A stretch of DNA of 64,000 bases from Nitrospirota bacterium (GTDB lineage Bacteria > Nitrospirota > JACRHJ01), in contig JAJYJM010000002.1 in NCBI GenBank assembly GCA_021789495.1, forward strand, positions 62,001 to 126,000, given 5' to 3'. Below the pieces are notes generated by a model. That model was not told the origin of the DNA. It ran no database searches and saw only the letters and a list, made by a program, of their open reading frames with translations. Within the stretch, counting starts at the first letter, position 1. Every line of letters begins with the position of its first letter. Shown piece after piece: positions 1 through 8,470 of the stretch. The position numbers and the translations under genes are program-made.

Positions 1-1
1 A

Positions 2-745
2 CGGGAGGCATCCGCCGTCTCCGATATAGACGGGAAAATCAAGGCCGCAGGGACAATTACCGGTATACTCGCGCGTCTGGACGATGCGGTCGAGAGAAGC
101 CATTACCTGAAGATGGCCGCATCCGAGCTTGGAGTCGAGGAGTCGGCATTAAAAGAAGAACTGGAGAAAAAGATTAACGGCGGCGCAAAGACCGGGGTTT
201 ATCGTTCCGGGGTCGCCAATAAAAAACTGGCCCCTATGGATAAAATCGAAGCGGGGCTTATCCAGGCAGCGCTTAAAGACCCTGAGGCGGCACTGTACGC
301 GGCGGATAATTTGGTGCCGGATGATTTTTCGGACGAGAGGCTGAAAAAAATAGCCGAAGCTCTTTTCCGAATGGCCCTCGGAGGGGACTCGGTTTTAGTC
401 CCGAAGCTCTTGGACGCGCTCCCGGACGAGGACATGAAGCGGACGGCGTTGGAGCTGTCATTAAAAGAGTTCGAGAAAGCCCACTATGGCAAGATGGAAG
501 ATCCTGAGAGCTTCGTGAAGGGGGCAGTCGGCACGTTAACGGAGTCCCGTTATAAGAGGGTAGTTGAGGAGGTGAATGCCCTCCTTGAGAAGGCAAACGC
601 CTTAGGCGAGCCGGTGGCGGTAAAGGAGTTGTCCGACTTCCGGATGAAGATGATGAAGGCTTTATCAGGCAAGGACTTTGAGCTTTTAAATAAACTGCAG
701 AAGGAGTTAACCGAATGGCAAAAGAAGAGAAGCTGGACGAAGTAA
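2..745 (+). CDS. dnaG: DNA primase DnaG, C-terminal part (5' end outside window)
   Basis: The reading frame is open from base 2, so this is the last ~247 codons of a gene that starts upstream. The first visible residues ([11 protein letters not shown], then a LGVEE segment) match the end of the TOPRIM/catalytic core of bacterial primase, where a VER-x-x-YL motif is conserved. A short Lys/Gly-rich linker follows, then an all-helical C-terminal domain (about bases 225-740) that in characterised primases binds the replicative helicase DnaB. The catalytic residues are not in view. The final 31 bases overlap the start of rpoD, so the two genes are almost certainly translationally coupled; dnaG-rpoD is the classical macromolecular-synthesis arrangement. 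Identification rests on the motif and this neighbour. Confidence 0.88.
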   Translation, partial: REASAVSDIDGKIKAAGTITGILARLDDAVERSHYLKMAASELGVEESALKEELEKKINGGAKTGVYRSGVANKKLAPMDKIEAGLIQAALKDPEAALYAADNLVPDDFSDERLKKIAEALFRMALGGDSVLVPKLLDALPDEDMKRTALELSLKEFEKAHYGKMEDPESFVKGAVGTLTESRYKRVVEEVNALLEKANALGEPVAVKELSDFRMKMMKALSGKDFELLNKLQKELTEWQKKRSWTK

Positions 746-2544
746 AACAGTTAATCAGCGTCGGGAAGGAAAAGGGCTACCTGACCTACGACGATTTGAA
801 TAACGTTCTGCCGCCCGAAATTTCGTCCTCCGAGCAGATAGAGAATATAATGAACATCTTCGGGGACATGGACATCGAGGTTATCGATTCCGGGCAGGAG
901 GAGCGCTACGCCCGGATAATCGAGGCGGAAGAGGAGGAAGAAACTGCAAAAACCCGCACCTACGCCGACCTCGATTTCGAGGAAGAGGGCGAGGAGGAAG
1001 AGGAGGAAGAAGCCCTCGACTTAACCCCCGGCGCCATAGGCAAGACGGACGACCCGGTGCGTATGTATCTCCGGGAGATGGGGACGGTATCCCTTCTTTC
1101 CCGCGAGGGCGAGATAGTCATCGCAAAGCGCATCGAGGACGGCCAGAGGGAAATTGCCAAGGTCATGTACAGCATGCCCGCCGCGCTCAAAGAGCTTGTC
1201 TTGCTTGGCGACAAGCTCAAGAGAGGCCGCCTGGGCGTCCGGGACATCGTGCATACATACGAGGAGGAGTTCGAGGAGATAGAGGAGATAAACGAGGAAG
1301 AGTTAAAGGAGAAGACGATAACCCTTCTTGACGATGCGACCGCCCTCTACGAAAGGCTTATCCCTCAGCTCATCGAGCTTAAAAAGCCGAACCTCTCCGA
1401 ATCGAAGCAGAAGAGGCTTAAAGGCTCTGTCCGCCAGATAAAGAAGGAGCTTTCCGAGAAGCTCGATATGGTAAACCTGCACCCCAGGCAGGTGGAGCTT
1501 GTCGCGCAGAAGCTAAGAGATTATGCCTGGACGGTTATGGAGGCCGAGAAGGACATAAGGGCGTGCGCAAGGCGCGCCGGCGTAACCATCGATGAACTGC
1601 ACAATATATTTCTGAAGCCCCGCCCGGAAAAGGGGAAGGTTAAAGTCCCGAAGAAGGTGAGGCTGACCCCCGACCAGTTCCTTGAACTGGAGAAGTCCTA
1701 TGAGAACGCGAAGAAAAAACTGGAGCGCGTGCAGACGGAGACGCTTGTTGCTCCGGACGAGCTTCGGGCCGCGGTATCGTCGCTCGACAAGGGCGAGTTC
1801 AACATGAAGACAGCGAAGACGGAGCTTGTAGAGGCGAACCTCCGGCTTGTGGTTTCGATAGCGAAAAAATACACGAACAGGGGCCTTCAGTTCCTTGACT
1901 TAATCCAGGAAGGCAATATCGGCCTGATGAAGGCGGTGGACAAGTTCGAGTATAAACGCGGCTACAAGTTCTCGACGTATGCGACGTGGTGGATACGCCA
2001 GGCTATTACGCGCGCCATAGCAGACCAGGCGCGCACCATACGCATACCTGTGCATATGATTGAGACTATCAACAAGCTTATCCGCACATCGCGGCATCTT
2101 GTGCAGGAGCTCGGACGCGAGCCGTCCCCCGAGGAAATAGCAAACGAGATGGGACTGCCGCTTGAGAAAGTCCGCAAGGTTCTGAAGATAGCGAAGGAAC
2201 CCATCTCGCTTGAGACGCCCATAGGCGAGGAAGAAGATTCCCACTTGGGCGATTTCATCGAGGACAAGCGCTCCCCGTCGCCGCTTGAGTCCGCTATAAA
2301 CTACGACCTCTCCGAGCAGGTGCGCAGGGTGCTCCAGACCCTTACTCCAAGGGAGGAAAAGGTGCTTCGTAGAAGGTTCGGCATAGGCGAGGCCGCAGAC
2401 CATACATTGGAAGAGGTCGGGCAGGAGTTCGACGTAACCAGGGAGCGCATACGCCAGATTGAGGCGAAGGCCCTGCGCAAGCTTCGACATCCGTCCAGGA
2501 GCAAGAGACTTAAGAGCTTCGCGGAAGGCGGCGGCGGGGCGTAA
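715..2544 (+). CDS. rpoD: RNA polymerase primary sigma factor RpoD (sigma-70)
   Basis: 609 residues, normal for a group 1 sigma factor. Region 1.1 lies at about residues 5-60, followed by a Glu-rich tract (about 88-99), region 1.2 ([12 protein letters not shown], about 112-140), a non-conserved region, region 2 from about 370 ([32 protein letters not shown], and [13 protein letters not shown] for -10 recognition and melting), region 3, and region 4 from about 542 ([16 protein letters not shown], then an HTH with [17 protein letters not shown]) for -35 recognition. The ATG at 715 has AAGGAG ten bases upstream inside the dnaG end. This is the housekeeping sigma factor, in agreement with the TTGACA/TATAAT-type promoters seen elsewhere in the window. 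Confidence 0.98.
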   Translation: MAKEEKLDEVKQLISVGKEKGYLTYDDLNNVLPPEISSSEQIENIMNIFGDMDIEVIDSGQEERYARIIEAEEEEETAKTRTYADLDFEEEGEEEEEEEALDLTPGAIGKTDDPVRMYLREMGTVSLLSREGEIVIAKRIEDGQREIAKVMYSMPAALKELVLLGDKLKRGRLGVRDIVHTYEEEFEEIEEINEEELKEKTITLLDDATALYERLIPQLIELKKPNLSESKQKRLKGSVRQIKKELSEKLDMVNLHPRQVELVAQKLRDYAWTVMEAEKDIRACARRAGVTIDELHNIFLKPRPEKGKVKVPKKVRLTPDQFLELEKSYENAKKKLERVQTETLVAPDELRAAVSSLDKGEFNMKTAKTELVEANLRLVVSIAKKYTNRGLQFLDLIQEGNIGLMKAVDKFEYKRGYKFSTYATWWIRQAITRAIADQARTIRIPVHMIETINKLIRTSRHLVQELGREPSPEEIANEMGLPLEKVRKVLKIAKEPISLETPIGEEEDSHLGDFIEDKRSPSPLESAINYDLSEQVRRVLQTLTPREEKVLRRRFGIGEAADHTLEEVGQEFDVTRERIRQIEAKALRKLRHPSRSKRLKSFAEGGGGA

Positions 2545-2572
2545 AATTTAAAATTACAGGAGGCAATTTCTT

Positions 2573-3928
2573 TTGGCTGACGTAATACCTTTTCGAGGAC
2601 TAAGATACAGCGAGTTGGCCGGGCTTTCCAGGCTTGTTGCGCCGCCTTACGACATAATATCGCCGCAGTACAGGCACGAGCTCTACGCCCGCGACCCGCA
2701 CAATGTCGTCCGGGTAGATTTCGGGATGCCGGAAGAGGGCGACTCGGAAAGCAACAACCAGTACACGCGCGCGGCAAAGAGCCTCAAGAGGTGGCTTGGA
2801 GACGGGGTCTTGAAACGCGAGGAAAAGCCCGCGCTCTACCTCTACGAAATTGAATATGAAACCCCGCGGGGCGAGAAAAAATCCATGCGCGGCTTTATAT
2901 GCCTGCTTAAGCTCGAAGAGTGGGACAAGGGAGTCGTCCTTCCGCATGAAGGGACGCTCAAAGGCCCCAAGGCTGACCGCTTCGAACTTCTGAAGGCCGC
3001 CTCGGCCTCCGCAAGCCAGGTCTTCGCGCTGTATTCCGACCCGGAAAAGAAGATCTCAAGGCTGCTTGCATCGGCTGTCCGCTCTGATGCCGGTCTACCG
3101 GTAGAGGCAATCGACGACGACGGTTCAAGACACATGTTGCGGGCCGTTACGGACGCAGAGGTTATGGAGTCTATACGGAAGGCAATGGCGGACAAGAAAA
3201 TTTTCATAGCCGACGGACACCACCGCTACGAGACCGCGCTTGCATACCGCGACTACAGAAGGACCGAGGCCGGGGCATGGAGAGGGGACGAAGGATTTAA
3301 TTTTTTCCCTGTGTTCCTGTCCAATATGGACGAGGACGGCCTTACCATACTTCCCACTCACAGGCTGATTCTCGATGCGGGAAATCTGACGCTGGACGAC
3401 GTGCTGGAACGCTCGTCACGCTATTTCAAGGTAAAGAGGTTTCCTTTTCTTCCGGAAAACGAGGACGAGGCCCGCTCGGAGTTCCTGCGGTCGCTTGCCG
3501 AGGCCGGGGATGATTCCCATGGGCCCGGTAAACCGGTTTTCGGTTTCTGCTGGGACAGCGCCCCATGCTATTATATCCTTATATTGAAGGACATGAATGC
3601 CGTGTCGAGGCTGCACGGGCAACGCCATTCCGAGACCTACTGCAATCTCGACGTTACGATCCTGCATTCGCTTATCGTGGAGAACGTGCTTGGAATAGAC
3701 ACGGAAAAGATTTCGTCTTCCCGGCCCGTGCAGTTCGAAAAGGACGGTGAAAGGGCGATTGACCGGGTAATCTCCGGAGAATTCGCGATGTGCTTTCTTT
3801 TGAATCCGACAAAGGTCAGGGAGGTGAAAGAAGTCGCCCTGGCTAGGGAGATAATGCCTCAGAAATCGACATACTTTTATCCGAAGCTTTTGACCGGCCT
3901 GGTTATAGCGGACTTGAACCAAATATAA
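2573..3928 (+). CDS. DUF1015 family protein
   Basis: 451 residues, the usual size of the family. The N-terminus (PFRGLRYS, then VAPPYDIIS) and the central ADGHHRYETALAYR segment are hallmarks of DUF1015, a conserved soluble family whose biochemical function is not firmly established. No signal peptide or membrane segment is visible. The start is a TTG with AGGAGG nine bases upstream; no ATG nearby fits as well. It follows rpoD by 28 bases and is probably in the same transcript. A 12-bp inverted repeat begins at its stop codon and separates it from dciA. Confidence 0.9.
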   Translation: MADVIPFRGLRYSELAGLSRLVAPPYDIISPQYRHELYARDPHNVVRVDFGMPEEGDSESNNQYTRAAKSLKRWLGDGVLKREEKPALYLYEIEYETPRGEKKSMRGFICLLKLEEWDKGVVLPHEGTLKGPKADRFELLKAASASASQVFALYSDPEKKISRLLASAVRSDAGLPVEAIDDDGSRHMLRAVTDAEVMESIRKAMADKKIFIADGHHRYETALAYRDYRRTEAGAWRGDEGFNFFPVFLSNMDEDGLTILPTHRLILDAGNLTLDDVLERSSRYFKVKRFPFLPENEDEARSEFLRSLAEAGDDSHGPGKPVFGFCWDSAPCYYILILKDMNAVSRLHGQRHSETYCNLDVTILHSLIVENVLGIDTEKISSSRPVQFEKDGERAIDRVISGEFAMCFLLNPTKVREVKEVALAREIMPQKSTYFYPKLLTGLVIADLNQI

Positions 3929-3975
3929 AGGCCGTTGAAACGAGCGAATCATCGGGCAGCGAGTTCAACGGCCTT
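3928..3975. terminator. 12-bp inverted repeat between DUF1015 gene and dciA
   Basis: AAGGCCGTTGAA (3928-3939) and TTCAACGGCCTT (3964-3975) form a perfect 12-bp stem with a 24-base loop. Only an AT-rich stretch (AAATTAGG), not a clean T run, follows, so it may be a weak terminator, an attenuator or an mRNA-processing hairpin rather than a strong intrinsic terminator. It starts inside the stop codon of the upstream gene and ends 16 bases before dciA, which has no obvious Shine-Dalgarno. Confidence 0.55.
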
Positions 3976-3991
3976 AAATTAGGTATTTAAT

Positions 3992-4501
3992 ATGCCGCGA
4001 CAGTTTATACCCGTCGGCGAAATCTTAAAGGACGTCCTTAAGTCGCGCGGCCTGGGAAGCGGGGATTTGCTTTTCCGGATACAGCGCAACTGGGCATCGG
4101 CGGTAGGGGAAAAGATTGCTCAGCACGCCTGCCCGCACATGCTCAGGGACGGCAGACTCACCATATCCGTTGACAGCCCCGCCTGGATGTCCGAGCTTTC
4201 AATGCTTTCCCCGCAGATTATCGAAAAAATAAATTCCGGATTAAACGATGGGGCGACCGGCAACAGAGGGAATCCGCCCGGCGACGCTGTGCGAGAGCTG
4301 AAATTCCGCCTGGCCGGGCGACCGGCGGCAGATAAAGCCGACAGGCCGGCTTCCGGGGAAAACGCGCCTCCCATAAAAAAACGGGCGCTTACCCTCGATG
4401 AGAAAACCGCCGTGGAGGCCGCCACGGCCAATATTCAAGACGGCGAGCTTCGCCTCCAGGCCGAGAGAATGCTGTCGAATTCATGCGGGAGGGAAAGATA
4501 A
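3992..4501 (+). CDS. dciA: DciA-type helicase loader (DUF721 family)
   Basis: 169 residues. Residues 1-90 are a DUF721/DciA domain (IPVGEILKDVLKSRGLG, the W-x-x-x-VGEKIAQHACP motif, then GRLTISVDSPAWMSELSM). DciA proteins load the replicative helicase DnaB in the many bacteria without DnaC or DnaI, which suits a gene close to dnaG. The rest is a disordered linker (about 95-135) followed by a short helical tail (about 137-165). The linker contains two copies of the dispersed GCCGG..CCGGC palindrome (4313-4326 and 4337-4350), coding for GRPA and RPASG. The stop codon TAA directly abuts the TTG start of the next gene. Confidence 0.85.
   Translation: MPRQFIPVGEILKDVLKSRGLGSGDLLFRIQRNWASAVGEKIAQHACPHMLRDGRLTISVDSPAWMSELSMLSPQIIEKINSGLNDGATGNRGNPPGDAVRELKFRLAGRPAADKADRPASGENAPPIKKRALTLDEKTAVEAATANIQDGELRLQAERMLSNSCGRER
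4313..4350. repeat. Two GCCGG-type palindromes inside the dciA linker
   Basis: GCCGGGCGACCGGC (4313-4326) and GCCGACAGGCCGGC (4337-4350) are variants of the 14-bp dispersed palindrome whose best copies read GCCGGTCGACCGGC (59119, 61145). Here they are in-frame in the low-complexity linker and encode Gly-Arg-Pro-Ala and Asp-Arg-Pro-Ala-Ser-Gly. Confidence 0.6.
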
Positions 4502-5188
4502 TTGGCCTGCGACTGCAAAAACTGCATAGTAAGAAGCCTGACGATTTTCTCGGACCTCGGCATGGGCGAGCTTGAGAAGGTAGGCTCCCTGATATACCTC
4601 AAGACCTTCCGCCGCAAGAAAGTCATATTCATCGAAGACACGCCGAGCCAGACTGTATACGTGATTCGCTCCGGCACCGTAAAGTGTTATAAGTCGCTTG
4701 CGGATGGACGTGAGCTTATAATCAGCGTCCTGGCCGCCGGAGACATGCTGGGGTTCGATTCCCTCTACGAAAACCACTACTCCAACACCGCCGAGGCCAT
4801 ACAGGATACGGAACTCTGCTGTATCCGCAAAAAAGACCTGGTGGATCTGCTCCGGAAAAGCCCCGAAGTCGGAGTCCGGTTTATCAAAAAAATGAACAAG
4901 GAACTCCAGAACGCACAGGAGCGCATCCGGGACCTGGGCCTGAAGGATGCCCGCGAGCGTGTGGCGACGCTCCTTATGACGCTTTTCATCTCTCGCGGGG
5001 AGGGGCGGGGGCCGAAGTTCACGCTCTCCAGGCAGGAGATTTCCGAGATGGCCGGAGTCGCCCAGGAGACGGTGATAAGGATACTTTCCGAGTTCAAGGC
5101 CGACGGGCTGATTACCTCCGAGGGTAGGAATATAATGGTGTTAAAGCCGGAAGATCTCAAGAGGACAGCGGGGATTTTCGAGATATGA
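4502..5188 (+). CDS. Crp/Fnr family transcriptional regulator
   Basis: 228 residues: a cyclic-nucleotide-binding-like beta barrel (about 15-115), a dimerisation helix (about 118-150) and a C-terminal HTH_Crp winged helix (SRQEISEMAGVAQETVIRILSEFKADGLI, about 170-215). The N-terminus is cysteine rich (Cys3, Cys5, Cys8), and a Cys106-Cys107 pair sits where E. coli FNR carries its fourth cluster ligand (Cys122). This resembles an oxygen-sensing [4Fe-4S] FNR-type protein, but the N-terminal spacing is not the FNR one, so redox sensing is inference. TTG start right after the dciA stop, with GGGAGGGAAAG upstream; its stop overlaps the ATG of the TPR gene (ATGA). Confidence 0.9.
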   Translation: MACDCKNCIVRSLTIFSDLGMGELEKVGSLIYLKTFRRKKVIFIEDTPSQTVYVIRSGTVKCYKSLADGRELIISVLAAGDMLGFDSLYENHYSNTAEAIQDTELCCIRKKDLVDLLRKSPEVGVRFIKKMNKELQNAQERIRDLGLKDARERVATLLMTLFISRGEGRGPKFTLSRQEISEMAGVAQETVIRILSEFKADGLITSEGRNIMVLKPEDLKRTAGIFEI

Positions 5189-6501
5189 AAGATTTGCGAA
5201 TCTGTGCCCGGCATACAACAATTTTTCTCACTGCAATGGTGGTATTTTCGTTAGCGGCGCCGACCTTTGCCCAGCCCCTGAAAAACCCGCAGGACGATGC
5301 AGACGCGCGGTATCGCATGGGACTTGACCTCATTAAAAAGGCCGATTACGCCCGCGCGCTTCACGAGCTGTCGATTACGGCCAGTCTTAAAAAAGGGGAC
5401 GACAAGGGAGAGGCGCGGGTCTATGACGCCGAGGGGATTGCTTATTACAAACAGGGCCTGAACATCGAGGCGCAGGGCGAGTTCGGCAAGGCCCTTTCAA
5501 AGGCCCCGGGCGATATAGACGCGCTGTATTATATCGGACTTATAAACTACAAGGTAAACGGCTACACAGCCGCCTCCCGGTATTTTAACGAAATAATCGC
5601 AGCCGGGGGAAAAGACGCGAAGGTGAGGGATTCGCTATTCAGGAAGTTTTTCAATCTGGGCATTGACTTCCAGAACCGAGGCAAGTCCAGTTCGGCGGCG
5701 GAGATGTTCGGAGAGGCGCTGGGCCTGAAGCCGGACGACCCGAAGACGCATTTCTACCGGGGACAGGACTATATGGCGCTTGAACGGTACGGTGACGCGG
5801 TCTCGGAGTTCAGGAAGGCGCTTGCATTGAAGCCTGATTCTACAAAGACAAAGGCGCAGCTTGAGGCATCGAAGAAACTGGCCGCAGAAGATGCCGTGAA
5901 AGATGCTAAAAGCGTCTTGGGCAAGGGCGAATATTACTCCGCGCTGAAGTTTTATAAACAGGCGGCGTCTTACGACCCGTCCAACGCGGATGCAAAAAAG
6001 GGAACGGCGAAAAGTTCGTCGCTGCTCGCTGCCAGGACGCGCGAGGAGTGTTCAAAAGTAAAGGCGCTGATCGAAAAGGGAGACTTTGCTGACGCGAAGG
6101 ACGCGCTTGCGGCGTTAAAGAAACAGAACCCGGACTCGGACGAGGCGAAGTCATTATCTGTGGAGCTTGCCGCAAAATCCGCGCAGGCGATTAACGATCT
6201 GTTTTCAAAGGCAAAAAAGGCCGAGGACGCCGAGGCCCTTTCAAGGGCGGAGGAATTCTATTTCAGAATACTTTTGATTGAGCCTTCAAACAAAAAAGCG
6301 GCGAATAACGAGCGGCTCATGAGCGGAAAGATAAGCGATGAGTGGAAAAAGGCGAAGGCGGCTGAGGCGGAAGGGAACCTTGCGCTGGCGGAGAAACGCC
6401 TCGAAAAGCTGGCCGTATATACGCCGGACGACCCGGTGGTAAAGGTCGATCTGAAAAGAATCATGTCCGGGATCCGGGACAAACAAAGCCATAAGCGGTA
6501 G
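5185..6501 (+). CDS. Exported TPR-repeat protein
   Basis: 438 residues. A cleavable signal peptide (hydrophobic segment about 12-26, then APTFA-QP) directs it to the periplasm. The mature part is built of tetratricopeptide repeats, e.g. MGLDLIKKADYARALHELS near the start, ALYYIGLINYKVNGYTAASRYF and HFYRGQDYMALERYGDAVSEF, plus a Lys/Ala-rich helical second half with further TPR-like units. TPRs mediate protein-protein contacts; no catalytic domain is visible. The ATG overlaps the stop of the Crp/Fnr gene by four bases, so it is in the same operon and probably under the same control. Confidence 0.85.
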   Translation: MKDLRICARHTTIFLTAMVVFSLAAPTFAQPLKNPQDDADARYRMGLDLIKKADYARALHELSITASLKKGDDKGEARVYDAEGIAYYKQGLNIEAQGEFGKALSKAPGDIDALYYIGLINYKVNGYTAASRYFNEIIAAGGKDAKVRDSLFRKFFNLGIDFQNRGKSSSAAEMFGEALGLKPDDPKTHFYRGQDYMALERYGDAVSEFRKALALKPDSTKTKAQLEASKKLAAEDAVKDAKSVLGKGEYYSALKFYKQAASYDPSNADAKKGTAKSSSLLAARTREECSKVKALIEKGDFADAKDALAALKKQNPDSDEAKSLSVELAAKSAQAINDLFSKAKKAEDAEALSRAEEFYFRILLIEPSNKKAANNERLMSGKISDEWKKAKAAEAEGNLALAEKRLEKLAVYTPDDPVVKVDLKRIMSGIRDKQSHKR

Positions 6502-6856
6502 GCCGACACTCAAGTACGGCACGATGCCGCTCATGGCTCTTTGTCCGCTAAAATTAATATTCTTCCGGCGCGGCAATATATCAGAATACTGGAAAATCAG
6601 TACCGTGTTTCAGGTTTATAACCGAGATTTTCTAACTCGGAATTGACCAGCTTTAAAAATTTGGTTCTCTCTCGTTTTGTGTTGGTAAAAGAGCAGCGTT
6701 CAGAATAGGGCGCAACACACGAAAATTGAAAAGCGGATTCTTAGCTTCGCTCAGAATAGATTTTTTTGTAAACCTTTGTCCCGGCTGGCCGTCTAACACT
6801 CGCGCTGGGATTAAAACCCATTTTTTTATGGCCCACCGGGCCGGGAGGAAAGAGGA
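6502..6856. other. Intergenic region before the lysine-rich gene
   Basis: 355 bases without a convincing gene. It holds a terminator-like hairpin (6737-6767) that is also a copy of a dispersed repeat, an AT-rich stretch near 6560-6680, and a GGCCC-acc-GGGCC mini-hairpin (6830-6842) just before the GGGAGGA ribosome-binding site of the next gene. I cannot point to a clear -35/-10 pair. Confidence 0.6.
6737..6767 (+). terminator. Intrinsic terminator formed by a dispersed repeat copy
   Basis: ATTCT-t-AGC-ttc-GCT-c-AGAAT (6737-6757) folds into an 8-bp stem with one mismatch, followed by AGA and seven T. It probably ends transcripts of the dciA-Crp-TPR unit. The stem sequence (GATTCTTAGCTTCGCTCAGAAT) belongs to the same dispersed family as 11803-11832 and 59729-59760. 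Confidence 0.55.
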
Positions 6857-7207
6857 ATGAAGAAGATTCTCGCAGCACTGATTATGGCCATGCTTTTGGC
6901 CGCCCCGTTATCCATGGCTTTCGCGCAGGACCAGAACGCCGCCCCTGCCGCCAAGACTGCGGTTAAGAAGAAAGTAAAGAAAGCCAAGAAAAAGGCCGTC
7001 AAAAAGGCAAAGAAGGCAAAGAAAAGGGTAGTCAGGAAGGCCAAAAAGGCAAAGAAGGCCAAAAAGGCCATGAAGAAGGGCAAGAAGGCCGCCAAGAAGG
7101 GCAAGAAGGCTGTCAAGAAGGGCAAGAAGGCAATGAAGAAGGGCAAGAAGGCAATGAAGAAGGGCAAGAAGGCTGTCAAGAAGGCAAAGAAGGAAGAGAA
7201 GAAGTAA
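6857..7207 (+). CDS. Exported lysine-rich (histone H1-tail-like) repeat protein
   Basis: 116 residues. A textbook signal peptide (MKKILAALIMAMLLAAPLSM, cleavage after AFA) precedes a 93-residue mature part of which 48 residues are lysine, most others alanine, glycine or valine, with only a few acidic residues near the ends. It begins with AKK/VKK triplets and ends with six heptads of the form AxKKGKK (residues 71-112). Such tails occur in histone H1-like DNA-binding proteins, but those are cytoplasmic; the signal peptide here implies a periplasmic or surface polycation that could bind LPS, anionic polymers, extracellular DNA or heme. I do not recognise a named family. Good ribosome-binding site (GGGAGGAAAGAGG); single-gene unit followed by a strong hairpin. 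Confidence 0.75.
   Translation: MKKILAALIMAMLLAAPLSMAFAQDQNAAPAAKTAVKKKVKKAKKKAVKKAKKAKKRVVRKAKKAKKAKKAMKKGKKAAKKGKKAVKKGKKAMKKGKKAMKKGKKAVKKAKKEEKK
7067..7192 (+). repeat. Six tandem 21-bp units (heptad AxKKGKK)
   Basis: Six in-frame 21-bp repeats (GCC ATG AAG AAG GGC AAG AAG type) within the lysine-rich gene; the second residue of each heptad varies between Met, Ala and Val and the last unit has Ala for Gly. Such identical units can change number by slippage or recombination. Confidence 0.8.
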
Positions 7208-7211
7208 GCTC

Positions 7212-7254
7212 CTTTCCGGGGGACCTTCCCAGCGCGCGACGGTCCCCGGGAAAG
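7212..7254 (+). terminator. Hairpin after the lysine-rich gene
   Basis: CTTTCC-G-GGGGACC (7212-7225) pairs with GGTCCCC-G-GGAAAG (7241-7254): 13 pairs interrupted by one G-G mismatch, loop of 15 bases, starting five bases after the stop codon. No T run follows, so it may stabilise the mRNA end or need Rho. Confidence 0.5.
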
Positions 7255-7521
7255 CGCGGTCGGCCACAGTTATACTGATAAAGGCCGGGGCTTCCATAAC
7301 TGGCAGTCCCGGCCCCCGGCCCTCCGGCCGGAAAGCAATCGGTCAATAGCCGTCGCAGGATTTTCAAGCCGGCGCTCCACCGCCATCCGGCAACAGGTCT
7401 CGCATCACATAAACCTCCTCAAACCAATACCTTCGAGCTTCCGGCACGTTTCCGGTGTAAACCTTCTCCTCTCTCATACGTCTATAAGTAATAATTCCGA
7501 GAGTCCCGGCGCCAGGTTTTC

Positions 7522-7551
7522 TTGAAGTAAAGGCCCCGAATGAAGTATAAT
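7522..7551 (+). promoter_or_regulatory. Sigma-70-type promoter of the ECF sigma operon
   Basis: TTGAAG (7522-7527), 18-base spacer, TATAAT (7546-7551), followed by an AT-rich leader of about 70 bases. GGCCCC (7531-7536) and GGGGCC (about 7562-7567) form an inverted repeat around the -10 box that could be an operator. Confidence 0.5.
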
Positions 7552-7627
7552 AACTCGTAAAAGGGGCCGGGTTATTTACGGCTTAATCGGGTTTAACAGG
7601 CGCGGCTGTTTAATAGAAGGAAACCAT

Positions 7628-8470
7628 ATGCTGGAAGAGACTGCGGCTGGTCAATCGGCCCTGATCGCGCCGAAACCGGCTGGCGGGATGCTTGGCGGAG
7701 AGGCGGACACGACCGACAGGCCGTTCGACTTTGCGGGCGTGCCTGACGGGGCCGGGGGGGTTGGGGAAGAGGCCGGGGTTGTCTCCGCGCCGTTTGATGC
7801 GGCGGACGGCGATGGGTCGACGGGCAGCGTGCGGGCATCGGGTTTTGGCCTGCGCCGCGCAAGAGAGCCGGGACAGGCCGGGATGGCCCCGAACGAACAG
7901 GAGCTTGTCGAGGCTTCGAGGAACGGGGACCCGGAGGCGTTCGGCGCGCTCGTGAAGATGTACATGCCACGGGCGCTCGCATTCGCCCGGCAGATGACCG
8001 GTAACGCCGACGACGCCCAGGACCTCGCCCAGGACGCCTTCATAAAGGCGTACAAGGCGCTGAACTCCTTCAAGGGCGGCTCGTCGTTTTACACTTGGTT
8101 TATCAGGATACTGTCGAACGTCTGCCTGGACTTTCTCCGCAAACGGACGTTCATCAAAAAGCTTTTCTTTTTTGCCGCCCCCGATGAAGAGGAGGACGGG
8201 CATGACGCGGTCGATCAGGCGCCGGATTGTTCCCGCTCGATAAACCCGGACATGCCCCTGGAGCAGAAGGAACTCCGGGCGGCCCTCAAAAAGGCGCTTT
8301 TGTCGCTGCCTCCGAGGCAGAGGGTTGTATTCCTTATGAAGCACGAGGAAGACCTGAAGCTTTCCGAAATAGCGGCGGCCCTGAGAATAAGTGAAGGCGC
8401 CGTCAAGGCTCACCTCTTCAGGGCGGTTGAGACCTTGAAAAAGGGTATGAAAGGGTATCGTTATGGATGA
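7628..8470 (+). CDS. ECF-type RNA polymerase sigma factor with N-terminal extension
   Basis: 280 residues. Region 2 (about 92-160: ALVKMYMPRALAFARQMTG, NADDAQDLAQDAFIKAYKAL, FYTWFIRILSNVCLDFLR) and region 4 (about 215-275: LPPRQRVVFLMKHEEDLKLSEIAAALRISEGAVKAHLFRA) are those of RpoE-like extracytoplasmic-function sigma factors. Residues 1-85 are a low-complexity Gly/Ala/Asp/Pro-rich extension unusual for the family. The start at 7628 has AGAAGG upstream; an in-frame ATG at 7883 would give a typical ~195-residue protein but lacks a clear ribosome-binding site. It overlaps the anti-sigma gene by eight bases, the usual sigma/anti-sigma arrangement. Confidence 0.88.
   Translation: MLEETAAGQSALIAPKPAGGMLGGEADTTDRPFDFAGVPDGAGGVGEEAGVVSAPFDAADGDGSTGSVRASGFGLRRAREPGQAGMAPNEQELVEASRNGDPEAFGALVKMYMPRALAFARQMTGNADDAQDLAQDAFIKAYKALNSFKGGSSFYTWFIRILSNVCLDFLRKRTFIKKLFFFAAPDEEEDGHDAVDQAPDCSRSINPDMPLEQKELRAALKKALLSLPPRQRVVFLMKHEEDLKLSEIAAALRISEGAVKAHLFRAVETLKKGMKGYRYG

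Larger units (their letters stand above)
7208..7627. other. Intergenic region before the ECF sigma operon
   Basis: 420 bases. A long hairpin (7212-7254) follows the lysine-rich gene, and a promoter (7522-7551) lies about 75 bases before the ECF sigma gene. Between them (about 7260-7520) I see GC-rich inverted patches (GGCCGG/CCGGCC near 7290-7330) but no gene or recognised RNA. Confidence 0.6.
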
